The notes: a model not told the origin generated them from the letters alone. A stretch of DNA of 64,000 bases from Geofilum rubicundum JCM 15548 (GCF_000974365.1 NZ_BAZW01000002.1:149529-213528); one strand, 5' to 3'; counted from the first letter of the stretch, positions 1-9,082 are shown. Translations and numbers: made by a program.

Positions 1-2
1 TT

Positions 3-95
3 GCAAATGGAAAACTGGGTACTTTCGCTTACCGTGAAGTAATCCCCGACCAATGGCTGTCCTTGTTGACCCCTTTTTTAGTTTCCTTTCTGTAG
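3..95 (+). CDS. C-terminal end of an unidentified gene cut by the window edge
   Basis: An open frame enters from the left edge and stops with TAG at 93-95. It encodes about 30 residues ending in a hydrophobic stretch (LLTPFLVSFL). It overlaps the start of the downstream glycosyltransferase by about 43 bases, so the two would be translationally close neighbours on one transcript. Too little is visible to name a family. It could also be a chance open frame, but the other two forward frames close within the first 42 bases. Confidence 0.35.
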   Translation, partial: ANGKLGTFAYREVIPDQWLSLLTPFLVSFL

Positions 96-1186
96 GCGCG
101 CTTGGCATCTTTTTCGTGGGTACTTATGCCGTGGTGATTCTTCTTTTTACCATGGCCTGGCAACGAAAGAAACACAGACTATCAGTATTTAAAAGCACTC
201 AAACCTCTTTTATCAGTGTGATTGTTCCGTATAGAAATGAGGCAAAGACCTTGCCCGCCCTTCTGGCGGCACTGGGACAACAGAATCTGAGCAGCCATCT
301 GTTTGAAGTGATTGCTGTTAATGATCACTCGGAGGATGGAGGGGAGAATTGGCTGTCCGGTCAAAATCTTTTTAAGGGATCACTTAGACGGATCGATGCC
401 CAGGGCCAGGGTAAGAAATCGGCCTTAAAGGAAGGCATCGCTTGTGCCAAGGGGCCCTTGATTGTCACCCTGGATGCCGATTGTGTGCCACACCGTGGAT
501 GGCTGAAGACCCTGATGGATGGTTTTGGTCAATGGGAGGCGGATATGTTGATTGGTCCCGTGAAGATGCGGTCTTCCGGGTCTTTTTTGAGCCGTTTTGA
601 ATCGGTGGATTATTGGGCTTTGCAAATGAGTGGGGCGGCTGCAGCGATGCTTGGTTTCCCTGTCTTTTGCAGCGGGGCCAATTTGGCGTTTAAAAAGTCT
701 GTTTGGGAAGAAGCGGTGCCGCATTCTTCAGGTACCGATGTGGCATCCGGAGATGATGTTTTTTTATTGCATGCCTTTAAGAAACTGCATAAAAAAATTT
801 GCTTTCTGAGGCACCCCTCAGCTCTGGTAGAAACCTCTACCAGCGGGTCGGTCGGTGCATTCCTGCGTCAGCGCATGCGCTGGGGCGGTAAAAGCACGTC
901 TTATAAGGATGCGGCCGCCATTGCCTTGGCCGTTATTGTGTTTATGGCCAATCTATGGTTGTTACTTTTGTTGGCCTTCTGGATGCTTACCGGGATGCCT
1001 TTCCGGATGTTTGGTCTGGCTTTTTTGTTAAAGGTCGCGGCCGATTATTTTCTCTTGCGACAAGGCCGCCGACTCTTTGATGTGCGGTATTCGTTTCTCA
1101 AACATTTACTTTTTTCTGTTATGTATCCCTTTGGCTTGGTAGCTACGGCCATAGGTGGGCTGATTTTACCTGAGAAATGGAAATAA
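53..1186 (+). CDS. Membrane-bound family 2 glycosyltransferase
   Basis: This 377-residue protein transfers a sugar from a nucleotide-sugar donor to an unknown acceptor at the inner membrane. A membrane segment lies at about residues 12-34, followed by a GT-A (GT2) domain opening with VIVPYRNEA near residue 57. The DxD-type motif LDADC is near residue 140, SGDDVFL near 230 and the QxxRW-like motif RQRMRW near 271; together these are the set seen in processive or cellulose-synthase-like GT2 enzymes. Two or three hydrophobic helices fill the C-terminus (about 290-372). Length and layout fit the Bacteroidetes GT2 proteins with a C-terminal membrane part. The acceptor cannot be deduced. The start at 53 is the only ATG before the first membrane segment. 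A hairpin at 1201-1231 ends the transcript. Confidence 0.85.
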   Translation: MAVLVDPFFSFLSVGALGIFFVGTYAVVILLFTMAWQRKKHRLSVFKSTQTSFISVIVPYRNEAKTLPALLAALGQQNLSSHLFEVIAVNDHSEDGGENWLSGQNLFKGSLRRIDAQGQGKKSALKEGIACAKGPLIVTLDADCVPHRGWLKTLMDGFGQWEADMLIGPVKMRSSGSFLSRFESVDYWALQMSGAAAAMLGFPVFCSGANLAFKKSVWEEAVPHSSGTDVASGDDVFLLHAFKKLHKKICFLRHPSALVETSTSGSVGAFLRQRMRWGGKSTSYKDAAAIALAVIVFMANLWLLLLLAFWMLTGMPFRMFGLAFLLKVAADYFLLRQGRRLFDVRYSFLKHLLFSVMYPFGLVATAIGGLILPEKWK

Positions 1187-1200
1187 GCCATTTAAACCAA

Positions 1201-1231
1201 AAAAGCACCAGACCTGGGGCCTGATGCTTTT
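1201..1231. terminator. Bidirectional terminator between converging genes
   Basis: AAAAGCA (1201-1207) pairs with TGCTTTT (1225-1231), and after one mismatch CAG pairs with CTG. The A-run on one side and T-run on the other suit termination from both strands. It lies between the plus-strand glycosyltransferase and the minus-strand KAS III gene. Confidence 0.7.
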
Positions 1232-1254
1232 CATACAATGGTTGAAAAATGCCT

Positions 1255-2334
1255 TTAGGGCATTTTGTACATAAAGGCATTGATGTTCATGCCGGCGCCG
1301 ACAGAAGTCATCATGACATTGTCTCCCGACTGCAGTTCATGTCCTTTCAGCTGCCCTTTTACAATAAGGTCGTAAAGGGTGGGGACCGTTGCCACACTGC
1401 TGTTACCCAAGGTACGGATGGTCATGGGCATCACATTGAGATCCACCTCTTTTTCTCCGTATAAGCGGAAAATGCGCTTAAGGATGGCTTCATCCATTTT
1501 AGCGTTGGCCTGATGAATGAGTACTTTTTTAACGTCCTGAAGCTGCATGTCGTTTTTGGTGAGACACTGCTGAGCGACCAGTGGCACGTAAGTCAGTGCG
1601 TAATTGTAGAGCTTGCGCCCCAGCATTTTTAAATAGATGCCGTCCTGCTCCGGATTATAGGAAGGACCCATTTGAAGCAAATCCAGATAGTCGGCCGTGT
1701 CTGTCCGCGCTATGTGCTTGAGCATGCCCACCGGCTCCTCACTTTCACGGGCTTCCAAAATGGTGGCACTGGCTCCGTCCGCAAAAATCATGATGTCCCG
1801 GTCGTGAGGATCCACCGAACGACTCACCGTATCGGCCCCTATGACCAGCACTTTTTTAGCATCGCCTGATTTAATGTAATAGTTGGCCTGAATCATGGCC
1901 TGTGTCCAGCCCGGGCACCCAAAGGTCATATCGTAAGCAACGGCATTGGGATTTTTTATTCCCAATTTGCTTTTACCCGGGAAGCCAGGTGGGAGGATAT
2001 CCGGATAGAGGGAACCCTTTTTCATATCACCCAGGTTATGGGCAACTATTATGTAATCCAGTTTTTCTTTGTCGATACCGGCCGTATTGATGGCTTCTTC
2101 GGCGGCATAAGTCGCCATATCCGAAGTGACCACTCCCTCAGGCGCCACCCGACGTTCAATAATGTCGGTAATCTGCTCAAATTTATCGGTAATTTCCTTT
2201 CCAGGCGTTTCAATTCGTGAACCATCCTCATTCATGAAGATGTTGTTCTCAAATTCTGAATTTTTAACTACTACAGGTGGTATGTAACTACCTGAACCAG
2301 TTATTACTGCATAAATAGATTGTTTTGCACACAT
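1255..2334 (-). CDS. 3-oxoacyl-ACP synthase III family protein (KAS III-like)
   Basis: The 359-residue protein has the thiolase-fold plan of FabH-type condensing enzymes. The active-site cysteine is in FGCPGW (about C140), the histidine in LIHQANA (about H274) and the asparagine in GNSSVATV (about 304), so the Cys-His-Asn triad is intact. FabH proper condenses acetyl-CoA with malonyl-ACP to begin fatty-acid synthesis. This protein is longer than classical FabH (about 320) and carries an insertion in the N-terminal half, so it may be a paralogue making a special starter unit or a lipid or secondary metabolite. It starts 23 bases after the end of the lpxH-like gene and is probably co-transcribed with it. 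The family call is secure; the substrate is not known. Confidence 0.85.
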   Translation of the reverse strand: MCAKQSIYAVITGSGSYIPPVVVKNSEFENNIFMNEDGSRIETPGKEITDKFEQITDIIERRVAPEGVVTSDMATYAAEEAINTAGIDKEKLDYIIVAHNLGDMKKGSLYPDILPPGFPGKSKLGIKNPNAVAYDMTFGCPGWTQAMIQANYYIKSGDAKKVLVIGADTVSRSVDPHDRDIMIFADGASATILEARESEEPVGMLKHIARTDTADYLDLLQMGPSYNPEQDGIYLKMLGRKLYNYALTYVPLVAQQCLTKNDMQLQDVKKVLIHQANAKMDEAILKRIFRLYGEKEVDLNVMPMTIRTLGNSSVATVPTLYDLIVKGQLKGHELQSGDNVMMTSVGAGMNINAFMYKMP

Positions 2335-2357
2335 GCTTTACTTGTCAAGAATTGATA

Positions 2358-3113
2358 CTAATCTTTATAAAATTTTAGGTGGAATTCTGAACCATCCCAT
2401 TCTCCATAAGAAAAATGCGTAATCCAGTCTCCCAAATATATAAGTTTTGATTGCTCGTTCAACGGAATGGTTTTGGCCATATGTCGGTGTCCAAAAATAA
2501 AATAGTCATAATGTTCGTTTTTGAGCAACTCTTTGGTCCACAACACCAGCCACTCTTTTTCTTCGTCCTGATACTGAACCCCGTGTTTGTCCTTGTTCTG
2601 TTCACGGCTTTTGCGCGACCAGTAGGTGGCCAGCCATATGCCGATGTCGGGATGAATGAAACGGAACAACTTTTGTGCCAGCTTGTTGGTAAATAGGGCT
2701 TTTAATCTGTTGTATGATTGCTCATAAGGGGTTAGTCCATCACCGTGTGCCAAAAAAAAGCGTTGGCCGTTCATTTCTTTGATAAGTGGTTTTCGGTAAA
2801 CCTGAATGCCTGTTTCTGCTGGCAGATAGTCAAAAACCCAAATATCGTGATTGCCGGTGAAAAAGTGCACCGCAATACCTGCATCTGTTAATTCACACAA
2901 CTTACCCAAAAAGCGGCTATACCCTTTTGGAATCGCTTTTTTATATTCAAACCAGAAGTCAAATATATCTCCCATCAAATAAATTTCGGAGGCGGTGGGC
3001 TGAATGCTGTTCAACCAATTAACGAAGCGCTTTTCGTGGGTGCGGTGGTCGTTGATGGTTGGTGCGCCCAAATGCACATCCGATGCGAAATATATTTTTT
3101 TACCTGGTACCAA
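2358..3113 (-). CDS. lpxH: UDP-2,3-diacylglucosamine diphosphatase (LpxH-like)
   Basis: This 251-residue calcineurin-like metallophosphoesterase most likely removes UMP from UDP-2,3-diacylglucosamine to give lipid X in lipid A synthesis, at the cytoplasmic face of the inner membrane. The metal-binding motifs appear in order: SDVHLG, GDIFDFW, GNHD, LAHGDG and GHRH. DFWFEY and the length are characteristic of the LpxH branch rather than of general phosphodiesterases. The start is TTG at 3111-3113: an in-frame TGA lies nine bases further upstream, and the first strands (KKIYFASDVHLG) must be included, so no ATG is available. A promoter-like pair lies at 3149-3181. The KAS III-like gene follows after 23 bases. 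Confidence 0.85.
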   Translation of the reverse strand: MVPGKKIYFASDVHLGAPTINDHRTHEKRFVNWLNSIQPTASEIYLMGDIFDFWFEYKKAIPKGYSRFLGKLCELTDAGIAVHFFTGNHDIWVFDYLPAETGIQVYRKPLIKEMNGQRFFLAHGDGLTPYEQSYNRLKALFTNKLAQKLFRFIHPDIGIWLATYWSRKSREQNKDKHGVQYQDEEKEWLVLWTKELLKNEHYDYFIFGHRHMAKTIPLNEQSKLIYLGDWITHFSYGEWDGSEFHLKFYKD

Positions 3114-3148
3114 ATTGTCTGCTCAAATTGTCTGTTTTTTTGAAGGGT

Positions 3149-3181
3149 CAAAGATATCTGTTTTTCAGCATATTTTCCAAA
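3149..3181 (-). promoter_or_regulatory. Bacteroidetes-type promoter for lpxH
   Basis: On the minus strand, TTTG (complement of 3178-3181) is followed after 21 bases by TATCTTTG (complement of 3149-3156). These match the -33 and -7 elements of Bacteroidetes housekeeping promoters. The predicted start of transcription, about 3141-3144, leaves a short leader before the TTG start codon at 3113. Confidence 0.5.
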
Positions 3182-3245
3182 CAAAATAAACTTAACATGC
3201 CTCGTATTTTAAACGAGTTAGCCCATTAAATGTTCAGAAATGAGC

Positions 3246-4409
3246 CTATAATACCTCTTTTAGCTTTTCTTCTAAGCGGGCTCCAAAAAGATCCTTGCCA
3301 ATGATTTCGCCTTCGCGACTAATCAGATAATTGGCGGGCAATTTCTGGATATTGTAGGTGCGTGCCGCCCTGGATTCTGTATAGTTCAGGTCAGAGACAC
3401 TGATCCATGGGATTTCGTTTTGGAGCAGGGCATTTTCCCATAAAACCTTGCTTCGTTCCAAGCCCACCTGATATATTTCAAAACCCCGGTTCTTGTATTT
3501 TTGGTAGATCGGCTTAAGCTTTTGATCTTCCCTGACCGAAGCGTTGTCCCAAGAGGCAGAGAAGGAGAGCAGTACCACTTTTCCTTTTAAAGAAGACAGG
3601 CTGATCTCCTTTCCATGAATGTCCGGTACCGATAGGTCCGGTGCACCAGAGCCGTCGGCATTGTTGATGATATCCATTAAGCGGGCTTTGCGTTCTTCTG
3701 CCTTGGCTTGTAATACCAGATCATATAGTTGCCGCACGCGTGGGGACTCGGGGTAAAGCAAATTCAGACTGGTGGCAATGGTGGAAAAATAGATCTGGTC
3801 CTCTTTGTCCATGATATTCATGACCATGGTCTCATCACTGAGCGTCAAAAACAGGGCGTAGTAGCTGGCAAATGACCTGGGGTGATCCATGATGAAGGAA
3901 CCGACTTCCGTTTTATAGTTGGCGATTAAATCTGTCAATTCCCCGCTGATGGCCTCCATTTGCCGGACTTGCTCTTCTGCTGATAAATGGTTGTAGACAG
4001 CCATAAGGCTGTCAACCGCTTGCCGTAATTGGGTGATTTTTTCCTGAAGCATTTGAACATGCTTGGATCCAAGGGAGTTTCTTACCGAGTAGTTGGTGGA
4101 GAATTTCGCCTCCTGGCCGATGACTTCTATAACTTCGGTTGTGTCTCCTAAAAGCGTAATAAACCGTTTGGGCGACAAGGACAATTTGAAGAAGGTGGGT
4201 TCATGTAACCCGGGCTGTTCCATTTTGAAGGACCCATCCCGTTTAATGGTGGCACTATCCAGGAGGACATCCTGAGATAAATCCATACGGTAGAGGTATA
4301 TTTTTTCGGTTTCTGCGTTGTCAATCTGACCTTTTACAATGAATTCGTCTTGTTGTGTACAACCGGCAAAAAGGGTCAAAGCCAGTACCAGATTCAATAT
4401 TTGCTTCAT
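3246..4409 (-). CDS. Lipoprotein with DUF4369-like N-domain and cysteine-less thioredoxin-like domain
   Basis: This 387-residue protein starts with a lipoprotein signal peptide (lipobox LFAGC, about C16). The N-terminal region resembles the DUF4369 domain common in Bacteroidetes TlpA-like proteins (FIVKGQIDNAETEKIYLYR). The last 140 residues have the AhpC/TSA-TlpA fold, with the cis-proline loop KLPANYLI preserved. Where TlpA proteins have WCxxC, this one has FSASWDNAS: both redox cysteines are absent, so it cannot act as a thiol oxidoreductase. It may bind a partner or ligand in the periplasm. A second protein of the same build lies directly upstream, 49 bases away. A TATCTTTG -7-like element (complement of 4448-4455) may give it its own promoter. 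Confidence 0.75.
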   Translation of the reverse strand: MKQILNLVLALTLFAGCTQQDEFIVKGQIDNAETEKIYLYRMDLSQDVLLDSATIKRDGSFKMEQPGLHEPTFFKLSLSPKRFITLLGDTTEVIEVIGQEAKFSTNYSVRNSLGSKHVQMLQEKITQLRQAVDSLMAVYNHLSAEEQVRQMEAISGELTDLIANYKTEVGSFIMDHPRSFASYYALFLTLSDETMVMNIMDKEDQIYFSTIATSLNLLYPESPRVRQLYDLVLQAKAEERKARLMDIINNADGSGAPDLSVPDIHGKEISLSSLKGKVVLLSFSASWDNASVREDQKLKPIYQKYKNRGFEIYQVGLERSKVLWENALLQNEIPWISVSDLNYTESRAARTYNIQKLPANYLISREGEIIGKDLFGARLEEKLKEVL

Positions 4410-4458
4410 AGCAAGATGCGTTGTAAATTATAAATGTTAATGGTTTGCAAAGATAGCG

Positions 4459-5571
4459 TTATTTTTGAAGTAATTGTTCAGCGATCTGTTGTAGCTTGTT
4501 GCCCCAAACATTTTTAGCCACGATAATGCCCGACTCATTCAGTATGAAATTGGCGGGCTGTCTCACAATTCCCAATTCTTCCTGGATGTTTCCCGGCAAT
4601 CCTGTGCGGTAATTGTGGTAATGGAAGCGCGGGTGCTTTTGGGCAATGGTGGCCGAGTCGGTTAGCAAAAAAGCGACCTGGAAACCTCTCGATTGCAAGC
4701 GAACCAATTGGGTCAGACTTTCCTCATGAAGGGCATTTTCACCGGGGTCCGAGGGATTATAGATGCCGATATAAACGGGGGAAGCACTTAGTTGGGAGAC
4801 GGTGATGGTATCGGCCTGATCGATAGACAGAATCATTTCGGGGAAGGCATCACCGGGCCGCAGTTTGTTCGACAATTGCTCTGTGGCCTTTAATTGGGAA
4901 ACTTTTTCGGAAAAGCGCCCGACTTCCTCCATAAACTGATAGGATGCTAACAGGGAGTCGGTGGTATAAAACAGTTGTCGGTTTTCCCAGGGGTCAAATA
5001 AGGTATGCCGGCCCGCCGTTTGCAAAAGGGCGTACATCCTGACCAAAGGAGGCTTTGCGGCATCCAGAATGACCTGCCGGTAAAAGTTGGTGACCGAATC
5101 GAGTTGTTCTTTTAGTTGATGGACCGCGCCTGGCGTGGGAATCCAACCGGAATCGGAGGTGGCAGTTGTGGCTTTTTGAAGCGCCTGATGCCAGTTATTA
5201 CGGATGGCTTCTACCTTTGAAAAATCCTCGGCGTGGTTTGAGCCGCTGACTTTGGCGTTATTCGGAAAATTAATGTATTGGGCGTCTATCTGCACGGTGT
5301 TTTGGCCGGTAAAGATGAGCACCAAATGATTGTGGGGACCTTTTTCCAGAAAATAGAATCCCGGAATGACGGTGTCCGGGTTCCAGACAAATTCGCCCTG
5401 GTGGTCGATCAGCAGGGTGTCGTTGACCCGTTCTGTATCGTAGGCAGACCGGATGACCATGCGACTGCCTTCTCCCCCCCATAGCACTCCGGAAAGTACT
5501 GGCTGGTCTTCAGTTGGTTGGCAGGCCCACAACAGCGTGGTGGTGATAAGAATAACATAAAATCGTGACAT
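4459..5571 (-). CDS. Lipoprotein with degenerate thioredoxin-like domain (relative of the neighbouring gene)
   Basis: The 370-residue protein begins with a signal peptide and lipobox (TLLWAC, about C16). It is followed by a DUF4369-like beta domain, a helical middle and a C-terminal thioredoxin-like domain. The region that should hold CxxC reads YIGIYNPSDPGEN, without cysteine, while the cis-proline segment RQPANFIL remains. It therefore shares the design of the adjacent downstream lipoprotein and probably arose by tandem duplication, although the sequences have diverged greatly. A TATCTTTG element (complement of 5652-5659) about 80 bases upstream may be the promoter of the pair. The function is unknown; a structural or binding role at the membrane is an inference. 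Confidence 0.7.
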   Translation of the reverse strand: MSRFYVILITTTLLWACQPTEDQPVLSGVLWGGEGSRMVIRSAYDTERVNDTLLIDHQGEFVWNPDTVIPGFYFLEKGPHNHLVLIFTGQNTVQIDAQYINFPNNAKVSGSNHAEDFSKVEAIRNNWHQALQKATTATSDSGWIPTPGAVHQLKEQLDSVTNFYRQVILDAAKPPLVRMYALLQTAGRHTLFDPWENRQLFYTTDSLLASYQFMEEVGRFSEKVSQLKATEQLSNKLRPGDAFPEMILSIDQADTITVSQLSASPVYIGIYNPSDPGENALHEESLTQLVRLQSRGFQVAFLLTDSATIAQKHPRFHYHNYRTGLPGNIQEELGIVRQPANFILNESGIIVAKNVWGNKLQQIAEQLLQK

Positions 5572-5714
5572 GCTTTTCTATTTTAGCCGGTTTTCAACTT
5601 TGATGGAATGGATGAAAACAGCGTGTTTCGCAGGGGGATTATCCTGATAGACAAAGATAGGGGATTTTAATAATTGCGCTACTATTCTGATAAACAAGTG
5701 TTATTAAGAAATAA

Positions 5715-5743
5715 AAGCCGGTACTCCCAGAGGAGACCGGCTT
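5715..5743 (-). terminator. Terminator of the leu cluster
   Basis: AAGCCGGT (5715-5722) and ACCGGCTT (5736-5743) form a perfect 8-bp stem with a 13-base loop. Read on the minus strand the stem is followed by TTTTAT. It lies about 70 bases beyond leuB and closes the branched-chain amino acid operon. Confidence 0.75.
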
Positions 5744-5815
5744 AAAATTGAAACAGGTTTATCAAAGGGACAGGATATGGTCCAAAGGTTCGGCCCTCGT
5801 GGACAGGTTTCCCGC

Positions 5816-6883
5816 CTAATTGTTCTTTTTAATGTAAGCCGCCAACCAGTCGCCCACTTCAGAGGTCTTTTTGGCCTGGCTCTTGTCAATGTCTTCGGTG
5901 ACAAAGTTTTCATCCAAAGAGGCACTGACCGCCTTTCGTATCATCTGACCTTCTTCTTTCAGGTCGAAGGCATACTCAAATAGCATGGCTGCGGAAAGCA
6001 CGGTGGCAATGGGATTGGCGATGTCTTTGCCGGCCGCCTGTGGGTAGGAACCGTGGATGGGTTCGAATACGCTGGTGTGCAGACCTATGGAGGCCGAGGG
6101 CAGCAAGCCCATGGATCCGGTGATGACCGAAGCTTCATCGGTGAGGATGTCGCCAAACATGTTCTCGGTGACCATCACATCAAAATTCTTGGGCCACTGA
6201 ATGATTTGCATGGCGGCATTGTCCACAAACATGTACTGGGTCTCCACTTCCGGATAGTCGGGCGCCATTTCCTGGGCAATCTGACGCCACAGGCGGGAGG
6301 TTTCCAGTACGTTGGCCTTGTCGACCACCGTTAGTTTTTTCCGGCGCTTCATGGCATATTCAAAACCCAGTTTTAAAATGCGCTCAATTTCTTCACGGGT
6401 ATAAACGCAGTTGTCGAAGGCGGTGTTGCCATCCTCTGAACGGCCTTTCTCACCAAAATAAATGCCGCCGGTCAGCTCACGGATGCACATGAAATCGGCA
6501 CCTTCGACCAAATCCCGGCGCAGGGGCGATTTGTGCAGGAGTGAGGGAAAGGTCTCTACCGGACGCAGATTGGCGTATAGACCCAACTGCTTGCGCATGC
6601 GCAGTAAGCCTTGCTCGGGGCGGACTTTGGCCGTTGGGTCGTTGTCGAATTTGGGATGTCCGATGGCGCCAAACAAAACGGCGTCGGCCTCCATACAAAT
6701 TTTGTGGGTGGCTTCGGGATAGGGATCTCCCACTTCGTCGATGGCTGCGGCACCAGTGATGGCTTCCTGGTAGCTTATTTGGTGGCCTTTTTTCTCGCCT
6801 ACGGCGTTGATGACTTTGATGGCCTGGGCCACGACTTCCGGGCCGATGCCGTCACCGGCCAATACTGCAATGTTGAGCTTCAT
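5816..6883 (-). CDS. leuB: 3-isopropylmalate dehydrogenase
   Basis: LeuB oxidises and decarboxylates (2R,3S)-3-isopropylmalate to 2-oxoisocaproate using NAD+, the third step of leucine synthesis, in the cytoplasm. The 355-residue length is typical. Visible family features are AGDGIGPEV at the N-terminus, [36 protein letters not shown], the substrate/metal-binding [14 protein letters not shown] and the NAD-binding [18 protein letters not shown]. It is the last gene of the ilv-leu cluster, 27 bases after the second IPMS-type gene, and is followed by a hairpin terminator at 5715-5743. Confidence 0.96.
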   Translation of the reverse strand: MKLNIAVLAGDGIGPEVVAQAIKVINAVGEKKGHQISYQEAITGAAAIDEVGDPYPEATHKICMEADAVLFGAIGHPKFDNDPTAKVRPEQGLLRMRKQLGLYANLRPVETFPSLLHKSPLRRDLVEGADFMCIRELTGGIYFGEKGRSEDGNTAFDNCVYTREEIERILKLGFEYAMKRRKKLTVVDKANVLETSRLWRQIAQEMAPDYPEVETQYMFVDNAAMQIIQWPKNFDVMVTENMFGDILTDEASVITGSMGLLPSASIGLHTSVFEPIHGSYPQAAGKDIANPIATVLSAAMLFEYAFDLKEEGQMIRKAVSASLDENFVTEDIDKSQAKKTSEVGDWLAAYIKKNN

Positions 6884-6910
6884 ATTTAAACAGGGTTTGA
6901 TATTTGATTG

Positions 6911-8446
6911 TTAGTCCTTGAATTTCACCTCATCGTTTTCGATGATGTTGAGCATTTTAATGGTGGCCTTAATGGCCGCCTCTGTCTGGTCGGCATCCAA
7001 ACCACGGGTCTTGAACTCCTGGTTTTTGTATTCCCAGGTAATGATGGTCTCCACCAGGGCATCGGTCTTTCCGCCCGGAGGTATCGACACCCAATAGTCG
7101 CTCAACACCGGATGATCCCGTCCCAGTCGGTCATAAATGATCCAGAGCGCCTTCATAAAAGCGTCGTACTGACCATCCCCCACCGATGTTTCGGAGTAGA
7201 TGTTTTTGTTGATTTGAATGCGAATGCTGGCGACCGGTTTCATCTTTCGCACCAGATTGAGGCTGTAATTCAGGAGTTTGATGTTCTCTTTGGTAGCCCC
7301 ATTTTTCAGCACGTCCGAAATAATGTAGGGCAAATCCTCTGTGGATACCGATTCCTTCTTGTCGCCCAACTCAATCACCCGTTGGGTGACCTTCTTCATG
7401 TCCTCCGGCGCCAGTTCAATGCCCAGTTCCTCCAGGTTTTTAAGAATATTGGCCTTGCCGGAGGTTTTACCCAGCGCATAGCGCCGGACCCGACCAAAGC
7501 GTTCGGGCAGCAACTGGTTAAAATAGAGATTGTCTTTGTTGTCACCATCGGCATGCACGCCGCTGCATTGGGTGAAGACATATTCACCGGTCAACGGTTT
7601 GTTGGCCGGGATGCGCACCCCGCTGAAAGATTCCACCATTTTAGACACGTGCGTGAGCTTGGCCTCATTCAGGGTATTGGATAGCTTAAGGTGGTCGTTC
7701 ATCATGCCCAAAACACTTGCCAGAGGTGCATTGCCGGCTCTTTCGCCCAAGCCGTTCACCGTTGTGTGTATCCCTTTAACGCCTGTCTTCAAAGCCATGT
7801 AGACATTGGCTACCGAAAAATCATAGTCGTTGTGTGCGTGAAAGTCAAAGTGGACGTCCGGATAGCGCTGCGTCATGGCCTGACAGGCTTCGAAGGCCTG
7901 GTCGGGGTTAAAAATCCCCAGCGTATCGGGCAGCATGATGCGCTTCACCTTGGTTTGACTCAGGAAATCCACCATCTGAAACACGTAGTCGCGGGAACTC
8001 AGCATGCCGTTGGACCAGTCCTCCAGATACACATTGACCGTAATGCCGCGTTTTTCAGCCTCCACCACCACATGTTGGATGTCTGCCATGTGTTCTTCCG
8101 GCGTTTTTTTGAGTTGTCCCAGTACATGTTTCAGGGAGCCTTTGGTCAGGAGGTTAACCACCTTTCCACCGGCTTCCTGAATCCAGTCCAGGGATATGTT
8201 CTGGTCGACAAAGCCCAGTATTTCTACCTTCTCCAGACAGTTGTTTTTACCCGCCCATTCCGTTATGCGTTTGACGGAGCGAAATTCGCCCTCTGACACG
8301 CGTGCCGAGGCCACTTCAATGCGGTTGACCTTGAGCTCGTCGAGCAGTAAACGGGCGATGGCCAGCTTTTCCGCCTCACTAAATGAAACGCCTGTGGTTT
8401 GTTCTCCATCCCGCAGTGTGGTATCCATTACTTCTATGGGGGTCAT
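6911..8446 (-). CDS. Second 2-isopropylmalate synthase-family enzyme, possibly citramalate synthase
   Basis: This 511-residue protein condenses acetyl-CoA with a 2-oxo acid. The HMGL-like catalytic domain starts with [13 protein letters not shown] and contains the metal ligands in DFHAHNDYDFS and the active-site region GLGERAGNAPL. The C-terminal part (from about residue 385) is the LeuA regulatory dimer domain. It is distinct from the true LeuA encoded four genes upstream. In Bacteroidetes leu clusters this gene is usually annotated as a second LeuA. Since the cluster makes isoleucine intermediates (ilvBNCD) but no threonine deaminase gene is seen here, it may be a citramalate synthase (pyruvate as acceptor) feeding 2-oxobutyrate via LeuCD/LeuB. 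That specificity is inference. It is 39 bases from leuD and 27 from leuB. Confidence 0.85.
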   Translation of the reverse strand: MTPIEVMDTTLRDGEQTTGVSFSEAEKLAIARLLLDELKVNRIEVASARVSEGEFRSVKRITEWAGKNNCLEKVEILGFVDQNISLDWIQEAGGKVVNLLTKGSLKHVLGQLKKTPEEHMADIQHVVVEAEKRGITVNVYLEDWSNGMLSSRDYVFQMVDFLSQTKVKRIMLPDTLGIFNPDQAFEACQAMTQRYPDVHFDFHAHNDYDFSVANVYMALKTGVKGIHTTVNGLGERAGNAPLASVLGMMNDHLKLSNTLNEAKLTHVSKMVESFSGVRIPANKPLTGEYVFTQCSGVHADGDNKDNLYFNQLLPERFGRVRRYALGKTSGKANILKNLEELGIELAPEDMKKVTQRVIELGDKKESVSTEDLPYIISDVLKNGATKENIKLLNYSLNLVRKMKPVASIRIQINKNIYSETSVGDGQYDAFMKALWIIYDRLGRDHPVLSDYWVSIPPGGKTDALVETIITWEYKNQEFKTRGLDADQTEAAIKATIKMLNIIENDEVKFKD

Positions 8447-8485
8447 TAGCTGTTTGTTTAGACGGTTTTTAAAACTGCTTATTGA

Positions 8486-9082
8486 TTAATTAGAGTTCTT
8501 CGCTTCCCAGGCTTCAATCTCATTCTTGATGCTGAAGAGGTAGTCGATGTCGTCGTATCCATTAATCATACATTTCTTTTTGTAGGGATTAATGTCGAAG
8601 GACTCCGAGATGTTCTTGGCCGGCAACGAAATGGTCTGGTTTTCCAGATCAATTTTGATGATGGTCTTGGGATCGGCTTCCACGGCTTCAAAAATCTGCT
8701 CCAAAAACGCATCCGAAATCTGAACCGGTAAAATACCGTTGTTCAGGGCATTGTTCTTGAAGATGTCCGCAAAAAAGCTGGATACCACTGCTTTAAAGCC
8801 ATAACCGCCGATGGCCCAGGCCGCGTGCTCGCGGCTTGATCCACTGCCAAAGTTTTTACCGGCTACCAGAATTTGTCCCGAATAAGTGGGGTCGTTCAAT
8901 ACAAAATCCGCTTTTGGGTCGCCGTTTTTATCGTAGCGCCAGTCGCAAAACAGATTGTCGCCAAACCCGTCACGGGTGGTGGCTTTTAAAAAACGGGCCG
9001 GAATGATCTGGTCGGTGTCCACATTCTCAATGGGCAGCGGCACACAGGGGGACTCTAAGGTGATGAATTTATCTATGGGCAT
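8486..9082 (-). CDS. leuD: 3-isopropylmalate dehydratase small subunit
   Basis: LeuD pairs with LeuC to isomerise 2- to 3-isopropylmalate. The 198-residue protein shows the swivel-domain motifs [25 protein letters not shown] and the phosphate-loop region typical of the aconitase small subunit. The reading frame is open 29 codons further upstream (to 9169), but that extension would overlap leuC and has no family resemblance. The ATG at 9080-9082 (MPIDKFITL) matches the normal LeuD start and leaves a 52-base spacer after leuC. It lies in the leuA-leuC-leuD-IPMS2-leuB run. Confidence 0.94.
   Translation of the reverse strand: MPIDKFITLESPCVPLPIENVDTDQIIPARFLKATTRDGFGDNLFCDWRYDKNGDPKADFVLNDPTYSGQILVAGKNFGSGSSREHAAWAIGGYGFKAVVSSFFADIFKNNALNNGILPVQISDAFLEQIFEAVEADPKTIIKIDLENQTISLPAKNISESFDINPYKKKCMINGYDDIDYLFSIKNEIEAWEAKNSN

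Noticed and set aside
6908..7684. Antisense open frame (258 codons) opposite the second IPMS-type gene
   Set aside because: The opposite strand has strong family motifs; this frame has none.
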